Shown piece after piece: positions 23,399-30,236 of a stretch of 33,745 nucleotides of DNA. Position 1 is the first letter of the stretch. Every line of letters begins with the position of its first letter. The translations under genes and the position numbers were made by a program. The notes under the pieces are model-generated. The model made no database searches. It worked only from the letters and a program-made list of their open reading frames with translations, and was not told the origin of the DNA. This DNA comes from DASPXK01 sp035637315 (GTDB taxonomy: Bacteria; Chloroflexota; UBA6077; JACCZL01): NCBI GenBank assembly GCA_035637315.1, contig DASPXK010000262.1, positions 1 to 33,745 on the forward strand, in the 5' to 3' direction.

Positions 23399-23428
23399 AC
23401 CGGGGCCGGGTCACGACCCGGCCCCGGT
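23399..23428. terminator. 13-bp perfect GC hairpin after the HEPN module
   Basis: The arms 23399-23411 and 23416-23428 pair perfectly with loop CACG; the core is CCGGGGCCGGG. It follows the HEPN stop by about 25 bases. It is terminator-like in position but lacks a T run; it could also be an element-end structure, as attR lies 100 bases further. Confidence 0.55.
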
Positions 23429-23529
23429 AAACGGAGGCCCGCGCCCGGGTCGGGCGAAGGAGCGCGCCTAACCTGGACCCGAGTGGTTCCCTCAATGACC
23501 CTCGCCTCGACCGACTCGCTCACGTAATA

Positions 23530-23550
23530 CCGCCAAATATCACCAGATAG
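23530..23550 (+). repeat. attR-like direct repeat
   Basis: This is an exact copy of 21393-21413, including the six bases of the tRNA 3' end (CCGCCA) but no further tRNA sequence. It marks the far boundary of the relic element. The adjoining 20 bases on the right are partly similar to those after the first copy (shared CGCGAAAGAG). Confidence 0.85.
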
Positions 23551-23661
23551 CGGCTCCCGCGAAAGAGGGCCGGCGCTGGACACCACCCGTATCGCGAGCA
23601 ACCCATTGGGTTCAACCCCTTCTTGAGCGACTTCTGCTCCGCGCGCCAAGAGATCGCTGGT

Positions 23662-24624
23662 TCAGGTGTTGGGCTCGGGGGTGGGCGCCGGAGGCGCAGG
23701 CGGGGCTGTCTGCCTGAACACCAGGTTCTCCAGAGAGTCTGGCCCTCGCTTCGCAAGTCCACCTCCAGAAGCACCGCAGCCGTTCGCCCAGTTCCGATGA
23801 ATCGCGTGATGGTAATTTGCGATCAGCGTGCCCTGGGCCGCCATCTCCGTGAGCTGCTGCCGCACCCAATCGGCATACTGAGGAGTGTCGAACAGGGCTT
23901 GGGCTGAAGGATTCCAGTAGGTGATATCCCACTCGGTTACCCCAATCGGTCGCCCATGTAATGCCGCCTTCTGCGCTGCTTGACCAGAGACCCAATGAGG
24001 GAAGATGCTATCCGGGTATGAGTGGATCGCGACCCAGTCGAAGTCTCGCGATACCGCCCTGATCGCCGGTGTCCAATTCTCGTCATCGAAAAGCGCATTG
24101 TCAATGATCCCTATCTTCGCACCAGGGCGCACAGCCTTGATGGCATCCCGCATCCTGTACGCGAAAGCCACGTACTCCGAAACGTTCCATTCCGACATGT
24201 AAAACTCATTGCCGAGCTCGAAGTAGGCGATCTCAGGATGAGCGCGCGCTACATCCACCCCGTGCTGGATGTCGGCGTCCTGGCTCGTCCCAATAACTAG
24301 CCCGTTGTTCGAATGGCCGGGATAGGTCATGTCGAGCATCCACAGGATCTCAGCATTGATGCTGTGGGCCGCGACGAACCAGTCGTCAACGCTCGCGTTG
24401 GGCGCGAACGGCTGGTGCAGGCAGTCATCCAATCGTAACAAGCGGATGCCCTGTGTCCTCAGGTCGATGCCCTGAGCCTCGATCTGATACAGATCGCCGA
24501 CAGCACGCCCCCAGACCAAATGACTTTCTGCTGTCGCAGGCAAGACTGAAACGGCGAACCACACGAGGATGAGGCTGACGAGAACGGGGGAGATTCTACG
24601 GAACATGCTTTTTGAGAGTGGCAT
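23662..24624 (-). CDS. Secreted glycoside hydrolase-like (beta/alpha)8 protein
   Basis: This protein of 320 residues has an N-terminal signal peptide ('ISPVLVSLILVWFAVSVLPA'); ATG 24606 is an alternative start six codons in. The barrel shows a probable acid/base Glu in 'IAYFELGNEFYMSEW' and a probable nucleophile in 'GRPIGVTEWDITYW', the clan GH-A layout. The C-terminus ends in a short Pro-rich tail with no anchor or binding domain. Base composition is visibly less GC-rich than its neighbours and codon use differs, which suggests acquisition by transfer. It stands alone between the attR copy and a truncated M20 peptidase gene. The substrate is unknown. Confidence 0.72.
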   Translation of the reverse strand: MPLSKSMFRRISPVLVSLILVWFAVSVLPATAESHLVWGRAVGDLYQIEAQGIDLRTQGIRLLRLDDCLHQPFAPNASVDDWFVAAHSINAEILWMLDMTYPGHSNNGLVIGTSQDADIQHGVDVARAHPEIAYFELGNEFYMSEWNVSEYVAFAYRMRDAIKAVRPGAKIGIIDNALFDDENWTPAIRAVSRDFDWVAIHSYPDSIFPHWVSGQAAQKAALHGRPIGVTEWDITYWNPSAQALFDTPQYADWVRQQLTEMAAQGTLIANYHHAIHRNWANGCGASGGGLAKRGPDSLENLVFRQTAPPAPPAPTPEPNT

Positions 24625-24649
24625 GAGTTAGAAGCACATCGATTATATC

Positions 24650-24823
24650 GACCGTGATGGGACACCAACGTACAACGAGATGGGCATTCCGGCCGTCAAG
24701 ATCGGGCCGCGGGGGAGCAGGATCGGGCCCAGGGCGGAGGAGATCGCCGTCGACGACATGGTCAAGGCGGCTCAGATCTACGCCCTCGTCGCGCTCGATA
24801 TCTGCAGTCGCGAGGCCCCCTGA
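24650..24823 (+). pseudogene. M20 family metallopeptidase, C-terminal fragment
   Basis: One frame reads 'DGTPTYNEMGIPAVKIGPRG' and then 'RAEEIAVDDMVKAAQIYALV', ending in TGA. This is the standard C-terminal end of M20/ArgE/DapE-type peptidases (GIP-x-KYGPRG, EE-x-V-DD). The other ~85% of the gene is missing: the frame closes just upstream, where the glycosidase segment begins. The fragment marks a break made by insertion or deletion. Confidence 0.7.
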
Positions 24824-24883
24824 CGCCACGCGTGAGGGGGCCTTGCGCGCCAACCCTGTTGCGGGCCGCCGGCAAAGTCCCGC

Positions 24884-26035
24884 TCAGCGCAGCCCGGCCT
24901 CACGCAGGAGCGGCATGACCCGCTCCGCGAAGAAGTCCAGCTCGTCGAAGTCGAGGAAGCCGAGGTGCAGCCCGTCGAGGCCCGCCCGCTGGACCTCGAT
25001 CAGCCGCTCGGCGGTGGTTCGCGGGGAGCCCACCAGGACGACCCCGCTGACGAAGATCCGCCCCTCGCCGCGGGCCCGCTCGCTGTCGAAGCGGCTGGTG
25101 TCCTGCGTCAGGCCGCCGGCCACCGCCCGCCGGTTCATATCCTGCCAGGAGCCCACGACCTCGTCGTCGGCGTTGTCGAGGATCCACTGGTAGTAGGCCT
25201 GGGCCTCGTCGTCGGTCTCCTTGCAGATGATCTGCCCCTGGGTGACGAGGCGGAGGCGGCGTCCCGCGCGGCGGGCCCGCCCTCTAAGGTCGTCGCAGAG
25301 GGGCCGAGTCGACCCGAGGTCGCTGACGTTCGGCGGGTTGATGAAGGACCAGTCACAGAGGCGCGCGGCAAAGTCCCGCCCAGCGTCCGAGAGGCCGGCG
25401 TTGACGAGCAGCGGGTAAGGGCGCTGGACCGGCTTTGGGGAGACCCAGGCGTCCTTCGTACGGTAGTAGGCGCCGTCGAAATCGAACGGCCGGTCCTCGG
25501 TCCACGCGCGCTTCATGATCGTGACGAACTCGTCAGCGGCCCGGTACCGATCGTCGTGTTTCAGGGGCGGCGCGTCGAGGAGCGCCTGATCGTGGGGCGA
25601 CATGCCCGCGACGAGATTGAGCCCCAGCCGGCCGTCCCCGACGTGGTCGACCGTCGTGGCGAGCTGGGCCAGGAAAATCGGGGCGACGTGGTACAGGATG
25701 TGGACGGTCGGGCAGACGAAGATCCGTTGGGTGATGCTCGTCACGGCGGCGGCGGTGGAGATCGACTCCATGCGGAAAGCGCGGAAGTCGAAGTCGGTCC
25801 TCGCGAAGGCCTCGTAGGTCGGGTAGGCCATGCCCATGAAAAGGTAGTCGAGCCCGGCCTCGTCGGCCCGTCGCGCCAGGCTGCTCAGGTATGCCCAGCG
25901 CCACTGCTCGCGGCGCTTGTGCCAGGCAGCGCGCGACATGATCCAGCCGCCGCTCATCGTCGGAAAGAACAGGCCGAGCAGGAATGGGCGCTGGTCGAGG
26001 CGCTGTCGATGGCTGATGCCGGGCTCCGCGGACAC
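24884..26035 (-). CDS. LLM class flavin-dependent oxidoreductase (SsuD/RutA-like)
   Basis: This is a luciferase-like monooxygenase of 383 residues from GTG 26035. A longer open frame to 26227 is rejected because it overlaps the hicB-like gene in another frame and reads as low complexity. The first strand is 'PFLLGLFFPTMSGGW'. 'ARRADEAGLDYLFMGMAYPT', 'VCPTVHILYHVAPIFLAQLA' and 'GRLGLNLVAGMSPHDQ' are the FMN-type core blocks. 'GSPRTTAERLIEVQRAGLDG' is the C-terminal helix region. The pattern is closer to FMNH2-dependent alkanesulfonate/pyrimidine-type enzymes than to the F420-like protein at 3320-4324. The substrate is unknown; the start is uncertain because no ribosome binding site is clear. 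Confidence 0.85.
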   Translation of the reverse strand: MSAEPGISHRQRLDQRPFLLGLFFPTMSGGWIMSRAAWHKRREQWRWAYLSSLARRADEAGLDYLFMGMAYPTYEAFARTDFDFRAFRMESISTAAAVTSITQRIFVCPTVHILYHVAPIFLAQLATTVDHVGDGRLGLNLVAGMSPHDQALLDAPPLKHDDRYRAADEFVTIMKRAWTEDRPFDFDGAYYRTKDAWVSPKPVQRPYPLLVNAGLSDAGRDFAARLCDWSFINPPNVSDLGSTRPLCDDLRGRARRAGRRLRLVTQGQIICKETDDEAQAYYQWILDNADDEVVGSWQDMNRRAVAGGLTQDTSRFDSERARGEGRIFVSGVVLVGSPRTTAERLIEVQRAGLDGLHLGFLDFDELDFFAERVMPLLREAGLR

Positions 26036-26096
26036 GTCAGCGCGTACTGCTGGCGATAACGCGTGGTGCGGGTAGCGGTTCGTCGTGCTGCCGCGC

Positions 26097-26270
26097 TCAG
26101 GCGACGAGCGCGGCGAGCGCCTCGTGCGCCTGCCTGATCGCATCCTCGTAGGTGTCTCCGTGGGTGATTGGATTGAAGACGTGGCCCTCCCACTCGGGTA
26201 GCGACACGACATAGGCCTGATCGTCATCCGACCACTGGATCATCATCGAGTAGTACAGTCGCTCGGTCAC
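26097..26270 (-). CDS. hicB: HicB family antitoxin-like protein
   Basis: A small gene of 57 residues starts at GTG 26270. The sequence 'ERLYYSMMIQWSDDDQAYVV' followed by 'SLPEWEGHVFNPITHGDTYE' and 'DAIRQAHEALAALVA' matches the partial RNase H-like HicB fold (I-W-x-x-D-D-x-x-Y-x-V-x-x-P-E, then G-x-T-x-x-E-A). It has no separate DNA-binding domain, like many minimal HicB proteins. Its start overlaps the stop of the hicA-like gene (GTGA), the usual coupling in hicAB operons. It lies about 60 bases upstream of the LLM oxidoreductase gene on the same strand. Confidence 0.8.
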   Translation of the reverse strand: MTERLYYSMMIQWSDDDQAYVVSLPEWEGHVFNPITHGDTYEDAIRQAHEALAALVA

Positions 26271-26524
26271 CGTTGCTGCCTTTCGTCCATCTCACGCAGC
26301 GCCTGGAGTATCCTGCGCAGCTGGCTCTCTTGGTACGGTCTGGCGTCAGCGCCATCGCTTCCCGCGAGGACTGCGCTGATTCCAGGAAGGAGCGGGTGCT
26401 TCCAGATCTGGTGGCCGCCTGTCTGATGGTCGATGGCTGATCCTGCGTTCCATGCGCTGCAATCCAGCACCAGATGGTAGCGCGGATGGGGCCGGGCCCG
26501 GCGTCCCGAGTGAGCGAGCCCCAT
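26267..26524 (-). CDS. hicA: HicA family toxin-like protein
   Basis: The C-terminal part reads 'HQTGGHQIWKHPLLPG' and later 'DARPYQESQLRRILQALREM'. This is the double-stranded-RNA-binding-like HicA pattern (G-S/G-H-x-x-x-x-H-P, then a C-terminal helix), with the expected catalytic-type His after GG. The stop overlaps the hicB-like start by four bases. From ATG 26524 the protein is 85 residues, but the first 18 are not HicA-like; GTG 26470 would give 67 residues, the normal HicA size. The usual G-W before the GSH motif is altered (G-S here), so activity is uncertain. Confidence 0.6.
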   Translation of the reverse strand: MGLAHSGRRARPHPRYHLVLDCSAWNAGSAIDHQTGGHQIWKHPLLPGISAVLAGSDGADARPYQESQLRRILQALREMDERQQR

Positions 26525-26629
26525 GCCCGGCGGGCTTCCGGCGCATGCCCGGGCCCGGAAACCGGCCGAGGCGGGTGTGAAGTTGCCTCACGGCCAATAA
26601 CCGACCCCGTACTGGTTGGGCGGACGGCG

Positions 26630-26658
26630 TTGACTACCCGCCCGTCCGCTGCCATAGT
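26630..26658 (+). promoter_or_regulatory. Promoter of the HEPN two-gene module
   Basis: A -35 TTGACT (26630-26635), 17-base spacer and -10 CATAGT (26653-26658) place the start of transcription near 26665. The fit to the sigma-70 pattern is good in the -35 and spacing. Confidence 0.5.
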
Positions 26659-26670
26659 AGGGAAGTGACA

Positions 26671-26698
26671 AGGACAGCCTGCGCCGGTGCCCTGTCCT
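26671..26698. promoter_or_regulatory. Inverted repeat in the leader of the HEPN module
   Basis: AGGACAG (26671-26677) and CTGTCCT (26692-26698) are exact inverted heptamers 14 bases apart, between the predicted transcription start and the GTG at 26707. It could be an operator for autoregulation or an RNA hairpin that holds the start region. Confidence 0.45.
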
Positions 26699-26706
26699 AG
26701 GGTTCC

Positions 26707-27123
26707 GTGAACCGAAGAGACCTACAACGGCTCGCGACCATGCGTCTCGATGACACTCGCGTCCTGCTCACGAACCGCAGGTACGCCGCAGCGTATTATC
26801 TGTGCGGCTACGCGGTCGAGTGCAGTCTCAAGGCCTGCATCGCCAAGCAGGTCAGAAGGCACGACTTCCCGCCAGATCGGCGCTTCATCGAGGATATCTA
26901 TACGCACGACCTCGTGAGGCTCGTCGCCCGCGCCGGCTTGAGCGACCCTCTGGAGAACCAGATCAAAGCAGACGCTGCAATCGGGACCAACTGGGGCATC
27001 GTGAAGGATTGGTCCGAGCGAGCTCGGTATGAGAACAAGCGGAGGCAGGAGGCCGAGGCCCTGTTCGACGCGGTCTCCGATGAGAATCATGGGGTCATGC
27101 CATGGCTACGACAATACTGGTAG
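26707..27123 (+). CDS. HEPN domain protein
   Basis: This protein of 138 residues has a strong HEPN pattern: 'MRLDDTRVLLTNRRYAAAYY', 'LCGYAVECSLKACIAKQ' (the Y-x-x-G-Y-A-V-E-x-x-L-K-A core), 'IYTHDLVRLVARAGL' (the later H-D-L helix) and a C-terminal Trp-rich end. Arg and His around 'RRFIEDIYTH' are spaced by seven residues, not the usual four to six of HEPN RNases, so catalysis is uncertain. The start is GTG with AGGG just upstream. The last 22 bases overlap the next gene, so the two are coupled. HEPN proteins of this size are toxin or sensor halves of two-gene systems; the function here is inferred from that. Confidence 0.85.
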   Translation: MNRRDLQRLATMRLDDTRVLLTNRRYAAAYYLCGYAVECSLKACIAKQVRRHDFPPDRRFIEDIYTHDLVRLVARAGLSDPLENQIKADAAIGTNWGIVKDWSERARYENKRRQEAEALFDAVSDENHGVMPWLRQYW

Positions 27124-27707
27124 GCAGCCAAGTCGACGCGGGGCGCGCGATCATCGGCCGTCTCGAGAGCGCCGGGATCGTCGTCGATTCGGCCCTGTGG
27201 CTCCAGGACGAAGATACCGACGAGTGGCGGCTCGTTATCGCCTCCCCATGCGTTGATCGCAAGGGGCCACGGTACGTCTATGAACGCCTATCGGAGATCC
27301 TCGCGACGATGGAGGAGCCTGGAGTGGGGGTCGGGAATATCTCCGTTCTCGCCGTCGCCGACCGATTCGTCAGGGACCTTAAGCGACTCGTCGGCACGAA
27401 CGACAGCCTCCACAACATTCGGGTAGATTACCCGGCCATCGGAGGGAGGACATTCAGGTCAACTCGCATTTACCGCGTCTCGGGCGGATCGCTGGAAAAG
27501 GACGCTCGAGTTCGGGTCAAGGAAGACGGTCGCCTTGGCACCGTTCGGGGGGTCGTCGACGCGCCGGGCGGTACGCGCTATCTGGTGCTGTACGACCTGC
27601 GGCCCGAGGATATACAATCGCTGGGCACGAGCCCGCGTCCCCCTGTTCGGCTAGACTTCGGGGCGCAGGATCTCGAATTCCTGTACGTCGTCCGAGCTGG
27701 AGCCTGA
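27102..27707 (+). CDS. Uncharacterised partner of the HEPN protein with a C-terminal beta-barrel-like segment
   Basis: This protein of 201 residues begins inside the HEPN gene. The first part ('RAIIGRLESAGIVVDSALWL', 'TDEWRLVIASPCVDRKG', 'YVYERLSEILATM') is an alpha/beta pattern I recognise only as a recurrent unknown family. It has no nucleotidyltransferase GS motif and no other antitoxin signature. The C-terminal part ('DARVRVKEDGRLGTVRGVVD', 'GTRYLVLYDLRPED') looks like a small beta-barrel of the KOW/Tudor or SH3 kind, which often binds nucleic acid or peptides (inference). A weak hairpin (CGGGTC/GACCCG, 27711-27741) follows, in the gap before the convergent livF. Confidence 0.75.
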   Translation: MATTILVGSQVDAGRAIIGRLESAGIVVDSALWLQDEDTDEWRLVIASPCVDRKGPRYVYERLSEILATMEEPGVGVGNISVLAVADRFVRDLKRLVGTNDSLHNIRVDYPAIGGRTFRSTRIYRVSGGSLEKDARVRVKEDGRLGTVRGVVDAPGGTRYLVLYDLRPEDIQSLGTSPRPPVRLDFGAQDLEFLYVVRAGA

Positions 27708-27755
27708 CCGCGGGTCAGCGGACGGGCGTGTCGCCGACCCGACGAGCCGCGTGTC

Positions 27756-28436
27756 CTATGGCACCCGGTGCATCAAGCCGTCGCCCTTCTCCTCGGTCGT
27801 CTCCCCCCGCTCGATCAGGTAGATTTTGCTTGCCAGCAGCCGCGGCCACTTGAACTCGGACTCGCAGATCAGGACGGAAAGCCCTTGCTCGGCCGCGGCC
27901 AGCTCCCTGACCGCGCGCACCAGACGTTGCGCCAGGGCCGGCGCCACGCCCTCGAATGGCTCGTCCAGCAGCAGCACCTTGCTACCGCTCATGAAGCACC
28001 GCGCCAGCGCCACCAGCTTCTGTTGGCCGCCGCTGAGCTGGGTGGCCGGCCGGCCCGCCAGCGCTTTGACTTCAGGCATCCGCTCGTAGATCGTCCGTAG
28101 CCGACTCTCCGCGCCAGGAACCCGCCGTGCCCAGGCTGGGACCAGGATGTTCTCCTCCACCCTCAGGGTCGGGATGAGCCGCCGATCCTCGGGCATGTAG
28201 CCAATGCCATGCCCGGCCCGGACGTGGGCTGCCACATGCGTCAGGTCCTGCCCGTCGAGCTCAACCGCGCCAGACTCGAGCGCCACGAGCCCCATGATGC
28301 AGCGTACGGTCGTCGTCTTGCCGGCCCCGTTGCGGCCGATCAGTCCGACGACTGCGCCGGTCGGCACCTCGAGGCTCAGCCCACGAAGGATGGTGAAGCC
28401 GCTGATCTTGACCGTCGCCTGGTCGACCTTGAGCAT
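27756..28436 (-). CDS. livF: Branched-chain amino acid-type ABC transporter ATP-binding protein LivF
   Basis: This is the second ATPase of a HAAT-family importer, 226 residues. Walker A is 'VVGLIGRNGAGKTTTVRC', the signature is 'ATQLSGGQQKLVALARC', and Walker B is 'KVLLLDEPFEGVAPALAQ'. The family-specific 'GHGIGYMPEDRRLIPTLRV' follows the Q-loop region. It is the last gene of the operon, with its start overlapping the livG stop. Membrane-associated on the cytoplasmic side; the substrate class (branched-chain amino acids, amides or urea) cannot be fixed. Confidence 0.93.
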   Translation of the reverse strand: MLKVDQATVKISGFTILRGLSLEVPTGAVVGLIGRNGAGKTTTVRCIMGLVALESGAVELDGQDLTHVAAHVRAGHGIGYMPEDRRLIPTLRVEENILVPAWARRVPGAESRLRTIYERMPEVKALAGRPATQLSGGQQKLVALARCFMSGSKVLLLDEPFEGVAPALAQRLVRAVRELAAAEQGLSVLICESEFKWPRLLASKIYLIERGETTEEKGDGLMHRVP

Positions 28437-29185
28437 CAGACACCCTCGCCGAGGACGTGCCGCCGCACCTCCGGGTTGGCGAAGACCGCGTCCGGCTGGC
28501 CGTCGGCCAGAATGCTGCCTTCGGCAAACACGATCACCCGATCGGCGTAGCGCGCCACGACGTCCATGTCGTGCTCGATGAAGACCGTAGTGATCCCGCT
28601 GTCCTTGACCACGCCGACGAGCGTGTCCATCAGGCCGAACTTCTCGTCCACGCTGACGCCGCTGGTCGGCTCGTCGAGCAGCAGGAGCTTTGGCCGGAGC
28701 GCAAACGAGAGCGCGACGTCCAGCAGCTTGCGGCCGCCTTCGGGCAGGGTCGATACCCTGTGGTGTGTGCCGTCCTGGAAACCGAACTGGCCGAGCACCC
28801 GCAGCGCCTGATTGATCCGCTCCCCAGTCTTGAGCGGTCGCCAGAACTGCCAGTGCCGCTCGGAGTGGGCTGAGAGCGCGATGAGCATGTTCTCCAGGAT
28901 CGACAGGCGCGTGTAGAGCTGTGGGACCTGGAACGACCGCGTGATCCCGAGCTTCGTCAGCTCGCGAGGGTCCAGCCCGGAAACGTCCCCTCCCTTGAAG
29001 AAGACCTGGCCCTGAGTGGGCTTGACGTACCCGGTGACGATGTTGACGAAGGTCGTCTTACCTGACCCGTTCGGGCCGACGATACCGACTATCTCCCCTT
29101 CCTGGAGCTGGACGCTCAGGTGGTCGGCTGCCTTGACCGCTCCAAAGTATCGGGTGACGTCTCGCGTCTCGAGCACGACTGTCAT
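28436..29185 (-). CDS. livG: Branched-chain amino acid-type ABC transporter ATP-binding protein LivG
   Basis: This is the first ATPase of the importer, 249 residues. Walker A is 'IVGIVGPNGSGKTTFVNI' and Walker B is 'KLLLLDEPTSGVSVDEKFG'. The switch His is in 'ITTVFIEHDMDVVARYADR'. The ABC signature is unusual: where LSGGQ or LSYGQ is expected the sequence reads 'VSTLPEGGRKLLDVALS', so the Ser/Gly/Gln of the signature are altered. Homologues with such changes can still work, because the second ATPase carries a normal signature. The gene lies 40 bases after livM and overlaps livF. Confidence 0.92.
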   Translation of the reverse strand: MTVVLETRDVTRYFGAVKAADHLSVQLQEGEIVGIVGPNGSGKTTFVNIVTGYVKPTQGQVFFKGGDVSGLDPRELTKLGITRSFQVPQLYTRLSILENMLIALSAHSERHWQFWRPLKTGERINQALRVLGQFGFQDGTHHRVSTLPEGGRKLLDVALSFALRPKLLLLDEPTSGVSVDEKFGLMDTLVGVVKDSGITTVFIEHDMDVVARYADRVIVFAEGSILADGQPDAVFANPEVRRHVLGEGV

Positions 29186-29225
29186 CGCGCCACCCCCCGC
29201 TGGACGCCCGAGCCCGATGCCGACC

Positions 29226-30236
29226 TCACCGCCCCTCCGCCGGCACGCGCTGTACCTCCATCCTCTCCGTCGGCGCCTGCGCCGGCTCGCGCTTGCGTCG
29301 CGCCGCCAAGTTCTCGAACATGCTCCACAGCCCGCCAGGCGCGAATAAGATGATCACGAGCAGCACACCGCCCAGCAGCATCTGCCAGGTGTACGGGGAG
29401 AACTTGAAGGCGTAGTTGCGGACGAACTCGAACACCACCGAGCCGATCATGGGCGCGAACACGCTACCGAGACCTCCGAAGAGCGCCACGAACACGAACT
29501 CGCCGGAGACGGTCCAGTAGGCCATATCCGGCGAGATGTGGCCGACCGTCACGGCCGTCAGCGCTCCGCCCAGTCCACCCAGCGCGCCAGCCAGGACGTA
29601 GGTGCGATAGATCGCGCGGTGCACCGACGCGCCCATGTATTCGACCCGGATCTCGTTGTCGTAGATCGCGCGCATCAGGTAGCCCAGCGGCGACGCCGCC
29701 ACGCGGTAGGCGACGTACACGGCCGCCGCTGCCAGCACCAGCACGAAGTAGTACTGGATCAGCCGCACCGTGTCAGCCGACGTCTCCAGGCCAACGTACG
29801 TGGTCGCTCGGACGGGGATGCCGTCGGTCCCCCCGGAGAGCCAGCGCAGCTTGAGCAGGAGCGAGTACAGGATCATGGTGAACGCCACGCTGAGCATGCC
29901 GAAAAAGATGCCCCGGTAGCGCGCAATGAAGAGCCCGACGACGGCCGCCAGCACCGTTGTGAAGGCCGTACCCAGCGCGACGAGCGCGAGCGCTTCACGG
30001 ACCGGGAAGCCGTCCTTGAGCGCGATGCCGATCGCGTAGGCCCCGCCCGCGTAGTACAGCCCGTGTCCGAACGAGACCAGGTCTCCCCGCAGCAGCAGCA
30101 CCACGCCGAGGACCACCAGACCTTTCGCGAACGCGACGGTCAGCAGGAAGAGCAGCCAGCCCGGCAGAAACGGCGGGATCAGCAGGAGCAGCGCCAGACC
30201 GAGCAGGAGCGTCCTCCGATCCCGCAAGCGTCTCAT
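29226..30236 (-). CDS. livM: Branched-chain amino acid-type ABC transporter permease LivM
   Basis: This permease has 336 residues from ATG 30236, which overlaps the livH stop as ATGA; a longer open frame beyond it lies inside livH. About nine membrane segments are visible, starting 'TLLLGLALLLLIPPFLPGWL'. Family hallmarks are 'GDLVSFGHGLYYAGGAYAIG', 'RYRGIFFGMLSVAFTMILYS' and 'IYDNEIRVEYMGASVHR' (the cytoplasmic coupling region), then 'AGALGGLGGALTAVTVGHIS'. It forms the channel with LivH. Confidence 0.93.
   Translation of the reverse strand: MRRLRDRRTLLLGLALLLLIPPFLPGWLLFLLTVAFAKGLVVLGVVLLLRGDLVSFGHGLYYAGGAYAIGIALKDGFPVREALALVALGTAFTTVLAAVVGLFIARYRGIFFGMLSVAFTMILYSLLLKLRWLSGGTDGIPVRATTYVGLETSADTVRLIQYYFVLVLAAAAVYVAYRVAASPLGYLMRAIYDNEIRVEYMGASVHRAIYRTYVLAGALGGLGGALTAVTVGHISPDMAYWTVSGEFVFVALFGGLGSVFAPMIGSVVFEFVRNYAFKFSPYTWQMLLGGVLLVIILFAPGGLWSMFENLAARRKREPAQAPTERMEVQRVPAEGR

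Larger units (their letters stand above)
21393..23550. mobile_element. Decayed integrative element in selC (about 2.1 kb between direct repeats)
   Basis: The segment is bounded by perfect 21-bp repeats, one at the tRNA-Sec 3' end. It contains a frameshifted tyrosine recombinase next to the tRNA, a ribbon-helix-helix fragment, and a two-gene HEPN module. Gene order (integrase beside the tRNA, cargo beyond) is that of a tRNA-borne genomic island. The short length and the broken integrase say it is a relic that can no longer move by itself. Confidence 0.78.

Noticed and set aside
26036..26227. N-terminal extension of the second LLM oxidoreductase
   Set aside because: It overlaps a convincing hicB-like gene in another frame and is Arg/Ser/Pro-rich without family similarity.
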